Part shown: positions 51,415 through 59,380 of the stretch, piece after piece
Layout of the letters: each line of letters opens with the position of its first letter
Numbering within the stretch: position 1 is the first letter of the stretch
Assembly (NCBI GenBank): GCA_017460065.1
Contig: JAFUBT010000002.1
Coordinates: 62,001-126,000, forward strand
DNA: 64,000 bases
Direction: 5' to 3'
Source: Candidatus Saccharimonadota bacterium
Lineage (GTDB): Bacteria; Patescibacteriota; Saccharimonadia; Saccharimonadales; Saccharimonadaceae
Translations under genes and position numbers: made by a program
Notes under the pieces: model-generated
What the model was told of the DNA's origin: nothing
Databases searched by the model: none
What the model saw: the letters and a program-made list of their open reading frames with translations, nothing else

Positions 51415-51435
51415 AAGGCCTTATTGTCCAGTGAG

Positions 51436-51879
51436 TCACCCAATGAGGTAGTGGCCGTAGTCAACAGAAGTGCGCACTCGCCTCTTTGCTGCCTTTGCTT
51501 CGCCCTCGTCGGTTGTATCAGCACGGTCGTGAGCCGATTGGTCGGCTATGCCGGCTTCATGTTCAAACAATTCACGCAATCGAAGCGTTATTAGTATTAT
51601 GGCAGACAATACAGCGAACATTATTAATGCAATAAGAATCCCGGAGATCTTCTCCTCCGAAAAACACTCTGACAGAAACGACGTTGCGCTAATCACCAGA
51701 ATTGCCGTCGTGGCTAAGGAGGTAGCTACAACAATGCACGTTGCCAGAAAGCTTAAGCTACCATTTGAGATGCGTACGGCGATCTCTCTGCATATTGCAA
51801 TAATAACCACCAGCTTAACCACAATAGCGACGACGAAAGACCAAATAACGCCCATCCCTAACAAAATATTCGTTGTCAT
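51436..51879 (-). CDS. Small membrane protein, paralogue of the next gene
   Basis: 147 residues with about three TM segments (LLGMGVIWSFVVAIVVKLVVII; LATCIVVATSLATTAILVIS; GILIALIMFAVLSAIILITL) and a charged cytoplasmic tail. The first 80 residues align with the upstream gene product, including the end of the second helix (ILVISATSFLSECFSEE against ILWISAMSFVSERFPEE). It is the last gene of a three-gene unit; the gap to the upstream gene is 11 bases. Function unknown. Confidence 0.7.
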   Translation of the reverse strand: MTTNILLGMGVIWSFVVAIVVKLVVIIAICREIAVRISNGSLSFLATCIVVATSLATTAILVISATSFLSECFSEEKISGILIALIMFAVLSAIILITLRLRELFEHEAGIADQSAHDRADTTDEGEAKAAKRRVRTSVDYGHYLIG

Positions 51880-51890
51880 GACTTATCACC

Positions 51891-52232
51891 TCACATTTCT
51901 AGCACTATCATTATTCCGGACATCAAGACTGACTCCGTGTCAGCAGACTCGGTGTCCTCGGCAGCGGCAAATTCGCTTGAGGCAGTGGCCTTTGCGGGAG
52001 CATTTTCCTCCGGAAAGCGTTCCGATACGAACGACATTGCGCTAATCCACAGAATTGCTATCATTGCTAAGGCGGTAAGTGCAGTGGCCATGGCCGCCAG
52101 ACAGCTCAACCAGTAGTCCTTAACGTGCTTGAGGATATATCCGATTACCTTAGCCGTAACCACCGCCTCAGCCACAGTGGCGATACCCAAAACCCAAAAG
52201 ACACCTATCGCTAACAGGATATCCATTGTCAT
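51891..52232 (-). CDS. Small membrane protein, tandem paralogue
   Basis: 113 residues, two TM segments (ILLAIGVFWVLGIATVAEAV; LAAMATALTALAMIAILWIS), then an acidic Ala/Glu/Ser tail and a short hydrophobic C-terminus. It lacks the third TM of its paralogue. GAGGTGAG precedes ATG; the same sequence precedes the paralogue. Function unknown. Confidence 0.7.
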   Translation of the reverse strand: MTMDILLAIGVFWVLGIATVAEAVVTAKVIGYILKHVKDYWLSCLAAMATALTALAMIAILWISAMSFVSERFPEENAPAKATASSEFAAAEDTESADTESVLMSGIMIVLEM

Positions 52233-52243
52233 GACTTCTCACC

Positions 52244-52654
52244 TCACAGATTATAGAGGTAATTACTATCAATAACGCATCCGCCAACGGAGATAGTCTC
52301 CGGCAGCTTCTGGCCATCAAGTTGAGAGTCCAGAATATCCAGATTGCCTCCGACCGACAGGTCTTCCGGAAGCGTCCTGACAAAGAGAGTCCGGCTGAGG
52401 TAGAGATTACCGCAGACTGTGAGCCCCCTCGGCAGTGCCTGAATGCTACTTCCGAAAAGTTCCAGATTGCCCTCAATAAAGAGACCTTCCGGCAACTTGA
52501 GGTCAAACCCCCTGTCTATGTAGAGGTTACCTTTGACGCGCCGGTACTTCTCGAGAATAAATTGAACAATCCCATCTGGGAATCCTCTCAGGTCGAGGTC
52601 ATAAGGGAACACTTCGGTTTCAGTCCGATTAGAGTTTTCTTTAGAATTAGCCAC
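52244..52654 (-). CDS. LPxGLxVxGNLxL repeat protein
   Basis: 136 residues, soluble. Repeats of about 22 residues of the form LPEGLFIEGNLELFGSSIQA, LPRGLTVCGNLYLSRT, LPEDLSVGGNLDILDSQ, LPETISVGGCV build a leucine-rich, solenoid-like domain. Such repeats are frequent in phage and gut-bacterial accessory genes, usually as protein-binding surfaces. The start is GTG with GAGGAGG 7 bases upstream. It is first in the unit with the two membrane proteins, after a long structured leader. Confidence 0.75.
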   Translation of the reverse strand: MANSKENSNRTETEVFPYDLDLRGFPDGIVQFILEKYRRVKGNLYIDRGFDLKLPEGLFIEGNLELFGSSIQALPRGLTVCGNLYLSRTLFVRTLPEDLSVGGNLDILDSQLDGQKLPETISVGGCVIDSNYLYNL

Positions 52655-52857
52655 AATTATTCCTCCTCAGATAATTTTTCCAAAAATGTTTTTCATGCGA
52701 ATATATCTGCGGAGAAACAATAACTGCCACAGATAGGTAGAAGCCTGAAAAATCAGACGCCTGCCTATCTGCAGCAGTGCAATAACCATATTAAGGGACC
52801 ATTCCCATTCCTACGTGAATCACCTTTTATTATAGCACAAGTAATATAAAAAGTCAA
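52655..52857 (-). promoter_or_regulatory. Promoter and structured leader of the repeat-protein operon
   Basis: On the minus strand TTGACT (52852-52857), a 17-base spacer and TATAAT (52829-52834, preceded by TGTGC) start a leader of about 165 bases. It can form a long hairpin (CTGCAGATAGG pairing with CCTATCTG plus flanks) with an inner CTGA-tttt-TCAG stem. No known riboswitch is recognised. Confidence 0.6.
52781..52828 (-). repeat. Shared leader element, copy 1
   Basis: On the minus strand GATTCACGTAGGAATGGG, a few bases, then GGTCCCTTAATATGGTTATT. It matches the leader at 53461-53501 in position and most of its sequence. Confidence 0.75.
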
Positions 52858-52873
52858 TAGGCGCATCTGCCAC

Positions 52874-52901
52874 AAAATAACCCCGGCTATCCAGCCGGGG
52901 C
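52874..52901 (-). terminator. Terminator of the 52947 gene
   Basis: Minus strand CCCCGGCT-ggat-AGCCGGGG then TTATTTT. Confidence 0.85.
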
Positions 52902-52903
52902 AT

Positions 52904-52917
52904 CGTGATGGTTATTA
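52904..52917 (+). repeat. CGTGATGGTTATTA motif, copy 2
   Basis: Identical to 51401-51414 and again next to the 3' hairpin of a unit. CGTAATAACCAT read on the minus strand is complementary to the leader of the same gene. Confidence 0.75.
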
Positions 52918-52946
52918 CGGCTGCGAATCTATGTTTTATGTGTGAA

Positions 52947-53414
52947 CTAGCTAAATGCGACTTCGTCAATCCAAACGGTCTGCTCGTGGCAATCAATGGT
53001 ATGCACCTTGCCGTCCCGCGTGACGAATACTAAGTTACCGTCGGCGTAGTATCGCACCTCTGGACAGTTGCGGTACTCTTCGATGACGCTGCCTTTTTGG
53101 TTCTGCGCCACGATACGCTTGGCGCCGTCGCCGCCACTGATTGTAAGATATGTGCCAGTCGCTACGGTATTCTTGCCGATGTAGTTGTCATTCAGCTTAG
53201 TGATAGCGAAGCCCCCGCCAGCCAGTGGCGCCGCAACTATCGCGATGGCGCAGAGCAGTGCGCCGACCTTCAGCGCAAGCCCTACTTGTTTGCTCCGTTT
53301 GCCGCCCTCAATCCAATTAAAGGCCGTGCCGGCAAATAAAACTGCCAAGGTTGCTGCCGCCCCAGCTATCAAAATCAGCAACAGCATTGCGGCTATCGTG
53401 AAAAGATAATACAT
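52947..53414 (-). CDS. Two-TM membrane protein with C-terminal beta domain
   Basis: 155 residues. TM segments at about 3-29 (LFTIAAMLLLILIAGAAATLAVL) and 46-70 (LALKVGALLCAIAIVAAPLA), then about 80 residues of beta character outside the membrane (GTYLTISGGDGAKRIVAQ; VRYYADGNLVFVTRDGKVHTI; Cys in NCPE and DCHEQ). I chose ATG 53414 because AAGGAGG lies 11 bases upstream; the GTG at 53426 is part of that site. Function unknown. Confidence 0.7.
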   Translation of the reverse strand: MYYLFTIAAMLLLILIAGAAATLAVLFAGTAFNWIEGGKRSKQVGLALKVGALLCAIAIVAAPLAGGGFAITKLNDNYIGKNTVATGTYLTISGGDGAKRIVAQNQKGSVIEEYRNCPEVRYYADGNLVFVTRDGKVHTIDCHEQTVWIDEVAFS

Positions 53415-53460
53415 AGTCCAATCCACCTCCTTGCAAATTGTCCATCCTCGCGGATGGCGT

Positions 53461-53510
53461 AATAACCATTTTAAGGACCCATTCCTACATGAATCCCTTT
53501 AATTATGGCA
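53461..53510 (-). promoter_or_regulatory. Promoter and shared leader element, copy 2
   Basis: On the minus strand TGCCATAAT (53502-53510) is followed by GATTCATGTAGGAATGGG and TCCTTAAAATGGTTATTACG, then the CCATCC-gcga-GGATGG hairpin before the ribosome binding site. Confidence 0.7.
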
Positions 53511-53583
53511 CGAAAACCCCTTTCGGGGCAATTTGCCTACCAAATTACCGAAAAACTTGCTTGCCAAAACCATTTCACCCAGA

Positions 53584-53611
53584 GAAAAAGCCCCCGTCCA
53601 CAGACGGGGGC
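53584..53611 (-). terminator. Terminator after the beta-helix gene at 53678
   Basis: Minus strand GCCCCCGTC-tgtg-GACGGGGGC then TTTTTC. Confidence 0.85.
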
Positions 53612-53677
53612 AAAGAAAAGGAGCGAGAGCCGCTTCAACCGAAAAAAGCAGCTCGGACCCCGAGGAGGCTAAATAAA

Positions 53678-54130
53678 TTACGCCTTACAGTCGCTAAGGC
53701 CACTACTAGCTTTAACGGCGACCGGTTTGCCAGTCCTGCGCTTGTCCGAGATTGACTCAAAGTGGTGGTACCACTCATCACCGCTCAGCCGGGCATGACC
53801 ATAGACTATGACGTGGCCGCCCACATGCGACCGTTCAGTCATCAGCGTATTGCCAAAGACTGCCGACTGACCATCGGCCAGAGCAGTGCCGCGCAACTCG
53901 GCGTTGCCAAACACGCGCGCGTCTTCATCGACGTATGCGCGCTCGTATACGCGCGCATCGCGGCCAATCCAACAGCGACCGTCTTGGGATAAATTATGAG
54001 ATCCTTCGACCCAGCCGCCCAGATCGCCAACCTTGACGCCATATTCTGGTATATCCTTCATGGCGCGTATGCGATGCAAGACATGCCCGTGGTAGTGCAT
54101 AGTGACGTCGTTAACGACACGATATTTCAT
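53678..54130 (-). CDS. YdcK-like left-handed beta-helix protein, second paralogue
   Basis: 150 residues, paralogue of the 44872 protein. It shares HRIRAMKDIPEYGVKVGDLGGW and NLSQDGRCWIGRDARVY, then hexapeptide-like repeats (ARVFGNAELRGTALADGQ; HVGGHVIVYGHARLSG) and a different basic C-terminus. No TM or signal. A GTAGGGGGA ribosome binding site lies 7-15 bases before ATG, with a GGCTATAAA -10-like element upstream. Function unknown; the family is often found in phage and mobile regions. Confidence 0.78.
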   Translation of the reverse strand: MKYRVVNDVTMHYHGHVLHRIRAMKDIPEYGVKVGDLGGWVEGSHNLSQDGRCWIGRDARVYERAYVDEDARVFGNAELRGTALADGQSAVFGNTLMTERSHVGGHVIVYGHARLSGDEWYHHFESISDKRRTGKPVAVKASSGLSDCKA

Positions 54131-54227
54131 GAAAAATTCCCCCTACTATTTTTCTTTTTATAGCCTCAAAACGTACAGCTCAAACCGAGCATAGCTACCA
54201 TTCTACCATAAATAACAAATAATGTCA

Positions 54228-54238
54228 AGTATGATATA
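54228..54238 (+). promoter_or_regulatory. Extended -10 upstream of ftsH
   Basis: TATGATATAAT about 50 bases before the ftsH start; a second -10-like GCATAATA at 54268-54275 lies nearer. Confidence 0.5.
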
Positions 54239-54290
54239 ATTACAGATGAAACGCGTGCATTTGCCGCATGCATAATATTTGAGGAGTTAT

Positions 54291-56183
54291 ATGCCAGAAT
54301 ACAAACATAGCAAAGGTGCCAAACAGCCCAAAAAATCCCACAAAGTCCTAAATTTTCTACGACTTTTCCTGTTTTGGGTAATTATTATGTTGTTTGTCTC
54401 GGCCTTTGTCGGTGGCGACGCCGTCCTTAACCGCACTAGTGCGGACGAAAAAAGCCTTTCCGAAGTCTTGACTTATGCCAAAGAAGATAAGCTCGACAAA
54501 ATCGTTGTCCGTGGCGACAGCCTCATTGTCACCCCAAAGGAGGAATCCGGCCTTAACGCCATCACTTCGCGCAAGGATTCTCGTAGTTCGCTCTACGAGC
54601 AAGGCTTCGCTGAAGTTATCGACCAGAACAAAGTCGCCATCGAAGTTGTCGAAGACGTCGACGTCCTCGGCATTATGCTCAATATTGGCAGCATCGTCTT
54701 ACCTATTCTGCTGCTCGTCGGTTTCTTGGTCTACATGATGCGTCAAGCTCAAACCATGAACAACCAGAACATCGGTTTCGGCAAAGCCAAGGCCCGCCTT
54801 TACGGCAACGAAAAGCACAAGGTCCTCTTCGGCGACGTTGCCGGCAACGAGGCCGCCAAGCAAGACCTCGCCGAAATCGTTGACTTCCTCAAAAATCCCA
54901 AAAAATACCAAAAGCTCGGCGCTAAGATTCCTCGTGGCGTGTTGTTGGCGGGCGAACCAGGCACCGGTAAGACTCTGATGGCACGCGCTGTGGCGGGCGA
55001 GGCCAATGTCCCATTCTTTTCCATCTCTGGCTCCGAGTTTGCCGAAATGTTCGTCGGCGTGGGCGCCTCGCGCGTCCGCGACCTCTTCGAGAAGGCCAAG
55101 AAAAACGCCCCCAGCATTATCTTTATTGACGAAATCGACGCCGTCGCCCACAAGCGCGACGCTCGTGGTGGTGCTGGTCGCGAAGACGAGCAGACCCTCA
55201 ACCAAATCCTGGTCGAGATGGATGGCTTCGATAACGAAACCGGCGTCATCGTGATGGCTGCCACCAACCGTGTCGACATGCTCGACAAGGCCTTGCTGCG
55301 CCCTGGGCGCTTCGACCGCCATGTCAACGTCACTTTGCCAGAGCGCAAAGACCGCATCGAAATCCTCAAGGTCCACTTCAAGAATAAGCCCGTCACTGAC
55401 GACGTCGACCTCGACGCTCTCGCCGCCAAAACCGCTGGTAGCAGCGGCGCCGACTTAGCCAACATCGCCAACGAGGCTGCCATCGCTGCCGCCCGTCAAA
55501 ATCACAGCAAAATCAGCAACAAAGACCTCGACGAAGCCTTCGAACGCATTGCCATCGGCCCCGAGCGCAAGTCAAAAGTCATGAACGACAAAGAACGCCG
55601 CATCACCGCCTACCACGAAGCCGGCCATGCCGTGGTTGGCCATGTTTTGCCAGATTCTGACCCCGTTCACAAAGTCACCATTATCCCACGTGGTCACACT
55701 GGTGGCGTCACTTGGTTCCTGCCGCCCGAAGACCGCAGCTACAAGAGCATCTACGAGCTCAAGGATGTACTCGCTCGCGCCATGGGTGGCCGGGTTGCCG
55801 AACGGATGATTCTCGGTGCCGACGGCATTACCACTGGCGCCAGCTCCGACCTGCAGCATGTTGCCGAACTCACTCGCGAGATGGTTACTGCCGAGGGTAT
55901 GGGCAATAAGTTGCGCGACCAGGTTTTCAATACCAACGAAGTCAACTTCTTTGGCGACCGTGCCAAAATTTATTCCGAAAAGACCTCAGAGATTATCGAC
56001 GCCGAAATCGAAGCTCTCAGCAAAGAAGCTGCTCGTCGTGCCGAAGCCGTCCTCAAGGCTAACCGCAAAAGCCTCGACGCCCTTGCCACTGCTTTGCTTG
56101 AGCAAGAAACGCTCGACGAAGCCGCCGTCGCCAAGATTCTCAAAGGCACTAGCCTGCCAGAATCCGCCAAGCTTCACGACTAA
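54291..56183 (+). CDS. ftsH: ATP-dependent zinc metalloprotease FtsH
   Basis: 630-residue membrane AAA protease for quality control. TM1 about 20-42 ([20 protein letters not shown]), a short extracytoplasmic domain of about 80 residues, TM2 about 126-148, then AAA with Walker A GEPGTGKT (221-228), Walker B IIFIDEID (276-283) and the second-region-of-homology RPGRFDRHV. The protease domain has the zinc motif HEAGH (in [16 protein letters not shown]) and a downstream Asp ([10 protein letters not shown]). I chose ATG 54291 (MPEYKHSKG), with GAGGAG 5-10 bases upstream, over ATG 54279. Confidence 0.96.
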   Translation: MPEYKHSKGAKQPKKSHKVLNFLRLFLFWVIIMLFVSAFVGGDAVLNRTSADEKSLSEVLTYAKEDKLDKIVVRGDSLIVTPKEESGLNAITSRKDSRSSLYEQGFAEVIDQNKVAIEVVEDVDVLGIMLNIGSIVLPILLLVGFLVYMMRQAQTMNNQNIGFGKAKARLYGNEKHKVLFGDVAGNEAAKQDLAEIVDFLKNPKKYQKLGAKIPRGVLLAGEPGTGKTLMARAVAGEANVPFFSISGSEFAEMFVGVGASRVRDLFEKAKKNAPSIIFIDEIDAVAHKRDARGGAGREDEQTLNQILVEMDGFDNETGVIVMAATNRVDMLDKALLRPGRFDRHVNVTLPERKDRIEILKVHFKNKPVTDDVDLDALAAKTAGSSGADLANIANEAAIAAARQNHSKISNKDLDEAFERIAIGPERKSKVMNDKERRITAYHEAGHAVVGHVLPDSDPVHKVTIIPRGHTGGVTWFLPPEDRSYKSIYELKDVLARAMGGRVAERMILGADGITTGASSDLQHVAELTREMVTAEGMGNKLRDQVFNTNEVNFFGDRAKIYSEKTSEIIDAEIEALSKEAARRAEAVLKANRKSLDALATALLEQETLDEAAVAKILKGTSLPESAKLHD

Positions 56184-56189
56184 AGCTGC

Positions 56190-56195
56190 TATAAT
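56190..56195 (+). promoter_or_regulatory. -10 of murJ
   Basis: TATAAT ends 9 bases before ATG 56205. Confidence 0.5.
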
Positions 56196-56204
56196 TTAAT
56201 GAGT

Positions 56205-57839
56205 ATGAGCAAGCGCCGCCGCAACAATTTTCGTTCGGTTGTTTCAATGGTCAACGCCAAGTTATCCATTAAAGCTTCCGCCGCCATCTTGGCCAGTTCG
56301 ACCCTCGTGTCGGCTCTGTTGGGCATCTTCCGCGACCGCTGGCTCAATTCGATGTATTACGACACTTATCCAGCTGGCCTCGATGCCTACACGGCCGCCT
56401 TTACTGTGCCAGACTTTCTCTTCTTCCTTATTACATCCGGCGCTCTGGCCGTCACTTTCATTCCCATTTTTAGTCAGCGCCTCGTCAGCGGCAACAAAAA
56501 GTCCGCCTGGGAGCTTAGCGCTAGCCTCATTAACTTGTTGGCTTTAATTAGTCTCATTGCCTCAATTTTTATCATGGTGTTTGCCGATCCGCTGGTGCGC
56601 TACGTTGTCGCCCCTGGTTTGAACGAATCCTCCATGGCTCTCGCCATCAACATGATGCGCGTCATTGCCATCAACCCCTTCCTGTTCTCAATTTCAACGG
56701 TGCTTTCTAGCATGCAGCAGGCGGTCGGGCGTTTTGTCTTTTACGCTATCGCCCCCGCCCTTTACAACGTTGGTATTATCATCGGTATTCTCGGTTTTAC
56801 TAACGGCATCAATCTATTTGGTTGGCAGATCTTCGAAGGCGGCATCATGGGTGTAGCGCTTGGTGTGGTCTTTGGCGCTATCTTGCAGCTCATTACAAGT
56901 ATCATCGGTCTGATTGGTATCGGCTTCGAATACGAATTCAAATTCTACTGGAAAAACCTCGGCTTCCGCAAAGTGCTCAAAACTCTCCCCATTCGCTCGG
57001 TCGACCAAGGTATTGATTATATTACCAGCATCATGAACACCAACCTCGCCTCGCATATGGGCGAACAGTCCATTCGCGCCTTCCAGCAGGCTTCCTCGCT
57101 CCATTCAATGCCGATTAACCTCATCGGCGTGGCGATTTCCACGGCCTATTTCCCCAAGCTCAGCGAAGAAGCCAGCCGTGCCGACGAGGATAAATTCCGC
57201 GACACCCTTCGTTCGGCCATTCGGATGATTGTTTGGATCGCCTTGCCGATTTCGATTGTCGCTTTCTTCTTGCGCGGCTACGTCGTAAACTTTATCAAAA
57301 ACGGTGGCGACCCCAAAATTGCCAGCGTCTTAGCCTGTTTTGTGGTGGCGATTTTCACGCAGGCGCTTTATCACATCGTTGCTCGTGGCTACTATGCCAA
57401 GCAAAACACTCGTACGCCATTAATCGTCTCAGTTGTGGCCTTCCTCGTGCAAGTTGTGGCTGCCGTCGGCTTGAGTCTGGCTGGCTTTGGGCCCGAAGGC
57501 CTAGCACACGCAGTGTCAATTAGTGCCATTTTCGAGGTTGCTGTCTTGCTGTGGCTTGAAAACCGCGACATGCAACATCGCTTGCTGACTAAAACCTTCT
57601 GGCGTGCCATGTTCAAGATGCTGATTGCTTCCACCATCACGGGACTTGTGTCATATATTATGACCAAGATTCTCCCGCTGCGCGCTTCCGATAACTCATT
57701 CTTCGAAACTTTCCCGAAGTTCTGCGTTATTACGCTAGTGTCGCTCCTGGCCTATTTGGGCTGCTGTCTAGTCCTGCGCATCGACGAGGCCCGACCTGTT
57801 ATCGACCGCATCAAGCGTGTGCTCTTCAAAAACCTATAG
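56205..57839 (+). CDS. murJ: Lipid II flippase MurJ
   Basis: 544 residues, MOP-superfamily membrane protein with about 14 TM helices, moving lipid II across the membrane. Conserved start SSTLVSALLGIFRDRWLN, then AFTVPDFLFFLITSGALAVTFIPIF (split over helix 2), and GVAISTAYFPKLSEEASRAD, the family motif in the middle loop. The start could also be ATG 56199, but that is only 3 bases after the -10. It ends just before a strong terminator. Together with MurA at the right edge it shows that peptidoglycan is made. Confidence 0.93.
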   Translation: MSKRRRNNFRSVVSMVNAKLSIKASAAILASSTLVSALLGIFRDRWLNSMYYDTYPAGLDAYTAAFTVPDFLFFLITSGALAVTFIPIFSQRLVSGNKKSAWELSASLINLLALISLIASIFIMVFADPLVRYVVAPGLNESSMALAINMMRVIAINPFLFSISTVLSSMQQAVGRFVFYAIAPALYNVGIIIGILGFTNGINLFGWQIFEGGIMGVALGVVFGAILQLITSIIGLIGIGFEYEFKFYWKNLGFRKVLKTLPIRSVDQGIDYITSIMNTNLASHMGEQSIRAFQQASSLHSMPINLIGVAISTAYFPKLSEEASRADEDKFRDTLRSAIRMIVWIALPISIVAFFLRGYVVNFIKNGGDPKIASVLACFVVAIFTQALYHIVARGYYAKQNTRTPLIVSVVAFLVQVVAAVGLSLAGFGPEGLAHAVSISAIFEVAVLLWLENRDMQHRLLTKTFWRAMFKMLIASTITGLVSYIMTKILPLRASDNSFFETFPKFCVITLVSLLAYLGCCLVLRIDEARPVIDRIKRVLFKNL

Positions 57840-57846
57840 ACTACAA

Positions 57847-57877
57847 AATACCGCCCCGTAGCAGGGGCGGTATTTTT
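57847..57877. terminator. Bidirectional terminator between murJ and the YtxH-like gene
   Basis: ATACCGCCCC-gtagca-GGGGCGGTAT followed by TTTT, between convergent genes. Confidence 0.88.
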
Positions 57878-57888
57878 ATGCGTCGTGT

Positions 57889-58224
57889 TTATTTCTTTTT
57901 AACGTTTTTCTTGACTTCTTTTACCTGTTTTTCGACCTTATCGGCGACTTCTTTGGCGGTCTTTTCGGCGGCCTTCTTCTTGGCTTCAACTGTCGAACGA
58001 GTCTCAGCTTCAAGCTTTTTTACTTCTTTCTTACCGCGCTTGAACCATTTGCGACTTTTTTGCTTGGTTTCTTTGACTAGTTTGTCGCTTGTATCTTTGA
58101 TGTCCTTACGGGTTTCCTCGCCAGATTTTGGCGCCATCACAATGCCTGCCACCGCACCAGCTACTGCGCCGAGCAGCGCACCCAGTACAAATTTGCCGCC
58201 CTTGGAGTCTTGCTTTTCGCTCAT
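57889..58224 (-). CDS. YtxH-domain protein
   Basis: 111 residues. A Gly/Ala-rich helix near the N-terminus (KFVLGALLGAVAGAVAGIVM) followed by APKSGEETRKDIKD, the YtxH (gas-vesicle-like) signature, and a long Lys/Glu coiled coil. It overlaps the DUF948-like gene by 4 bases; the same pair occurs in Firmicutes, where the proteins are stress-linked but poorly defined. It is last in the minus-strand run. Confidence 0.82.
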   Translation of the reverse strand: MSEKQDSKGGKFVLGALLGAVAGAVAGIVMAPKSGEETRKDIKDTSDKLVKETKQKSRKWFKRGKKEVKKLEAETRSTVEAKKKAAEKTAKEVADKVEKQVKEVKKNVKKK

Positions 58225-58514
58225 GACTTCTTTTTTCCTTTCTTGCTTGTTTTGGCCGTCTTGGCTTCTTTTTCGACTTCAGTTTCAGTATAAGCGTTGA
58301 CGAAGTGTTTGACCAGCCCACCAACGGTCGTCATGTCGCGTACATTACCAACGATGTCATCTGCCTTTTCTGCGATATCCTGACCCTGGATGATGACGCG
58401 TTTTGCCTCCTTTGTGAAACCAATCAATTTCACCAGTAGGACTATTCCTACTACGATGAAGATGAATAAAGCCGTTGATAAAAAGATGATTAATACCCAA
58501 GCTGCGGTTTCCAT
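58221..58514 (-). CDS. DUF948-like single-TM protein
   Basis: 97 residues: N-terminal TM (WVLIIFLSTALFIFIVVGIV), a helical segment (EAKRVIIQGQDIAEKADDIV) and a Lys-rich tail. Its layout and its YtxH neighbour suggest DUF948-type; sequence support is modest. It starts 3 bases after the galU stop. Confidence 0.65.
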   Translation of the reverse strand: METAAWVLIIFLSTALFIFIVVGIVLLVKLIGFTKEAKRVIIQGQDIAEKADDIVGNVRDMTTVGGLVKHFVNAYTETEVEKEAKTAKTSKKGKKKS

Positions 58515-58517
58515 AAG

Positions 58518-59360
58518 TTAGAGCTCCATTTTATTAAATTCTTCGTAAGCCTGGAAGTAGTTGACCGGATCGCCCGTCGTCAGCCATTTGCCTTGGCTTT
58601 TCACGACAAACACATCGCCAGACTTGGCTAGTTTCGTAATCGCATCAACGGTCCAGAGTTCGTTGTCGAGGCCAGTATTGACTGGCACTAGATGCGCGAA
58701 TACCTCTGGCGTCAACAGGTAGCGGCCATAAGACGTCAAATTTGATGGCGACAATTCTGGTTTAGCCGGCTTCTCAACGATGTGGCTGAGAGTTTGTTTT
58801 TCTTTGTCTTTCATGGCAATCATGCCGTATTTATTCCAGACTTCTTCTGGCATCTCTTGTGCCGCGATAATTGCCTTGGCTTCTGGGTGCTCAGCATAAG
58901 CTTCGACCAATGTCTGCACGTCGCCTGTGCCAAAAATTAAATCGTCACTGTAGAGCGCCAAGAACGCCTCGTCGTCGTTCAAATATGGCTTGGCACTAGC
59001 AATCGGCGATCCGTTGCCGTAGGGTAGACCTGGATCCTGCTCAATCACCGTGATATTCGCCAACGATAGCACATTGCGCACACATTCAAAACGGTCTAAC
59101 TTACCCTGCGACTCGAGCTGACGATAGATTTTCTCGCTCGGGTTGGTGAAATAATTTTCGTAAATTGGTTTGCCTTCGGGCGTAGCTACGATGATAATAT
59201 CGCGGATGCCACCTGCTACGCATTCCTCGACCACGTGCTGCATGATTGGTTTGGCGCCGAGTGGCAACATAGCCTTCGGAATGGTTTTGGTGATTGGCAA
59301 GAATCGACTTGCGAAACCGGCATCGGTAATGACGGCTTTAGTTGGTGCTTTGTAGGACAT
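58518..59360 (-). CDS. galU: UTP-glucose-1-phosphate uridylyltransferase
   Basis: 280 residues. Nucleotidyltransferase motif DAGFASRFLPITKTIPKAMLPL (GxGxRxxPxTKxxPKxMLP form, with A-F in place of G-L), VEECVAGGIRDIIIVA, LALYSDDLI and IVEKPAKPE. It makes UDP-glucose for polysaccharides and glycolipids. It lies 20 bases downstream of gatB and is probably in the same transcript. Confidence 0.93.
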   Translation of the reverse strand: MSYKAPTKAVITDAGFASRFLPITKTIPKAMLPLGAKPIMQHVVEECVAGGIRDIIIVATPEGKPIYENYFTNPSEKIYRQLESQGKLDRFECVRNVLSLANITVIEQDPGLPYGNGSPIASAKPYLNDDEAFLALYSDDLIFGTGDVQTLVEAYAEHPEAKAIIAAQEMPEEVWNKYGMIAMKDKEKQTLSHIVEKPAKPELSPSNLTSYGRYLLTPEVFAHLVPVNTGLDNELWTVDAITKLAKSGDVFVVKSQGKWLTTGDPVNYFQAYEEFNKMEL

Positions 59361-59380
59361 ATTTTGCTCCTCCTTAATTT

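Larger units (their letters stand above)
51049..51435. other. 387-bp gap without a supported gene
   Basis: Between tRNA-Pro(CGG) and the accessory island. It contains the 13-bp inverted repeat at 51309-51360 and the terminator at 51373-51400. The only open frame (51171-51434, 87 codons) runs through both hairpins, has no ribosome binding site and no recognisable domain, so I do not call it. Confidence 0.6.

Noticed and set aside
51171-51434. 87-codon plus-strand open frame after tRNA-Pro(CGG)
   Set aside because: It runs through a 13-bp inverted repeat and a terminator hairpin, has no ribosome binding site and resembles no protein.
50973-51435. tRNA-Pro(CGG) as an integration site for the 51-54 kb island
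   Set aside because: I looked for a second copy of the tRNA 3' end near 54.1-54.3 kb and found none; no integrase is present.
51401-53510. ATGGTTATTA/TAATAACCAT inverted repeats as integron attC sites or a transposon
   Set aside because: They lack attC core sites and structure, no recombinase or transposase is present, and they coincide with leaders and terminators.
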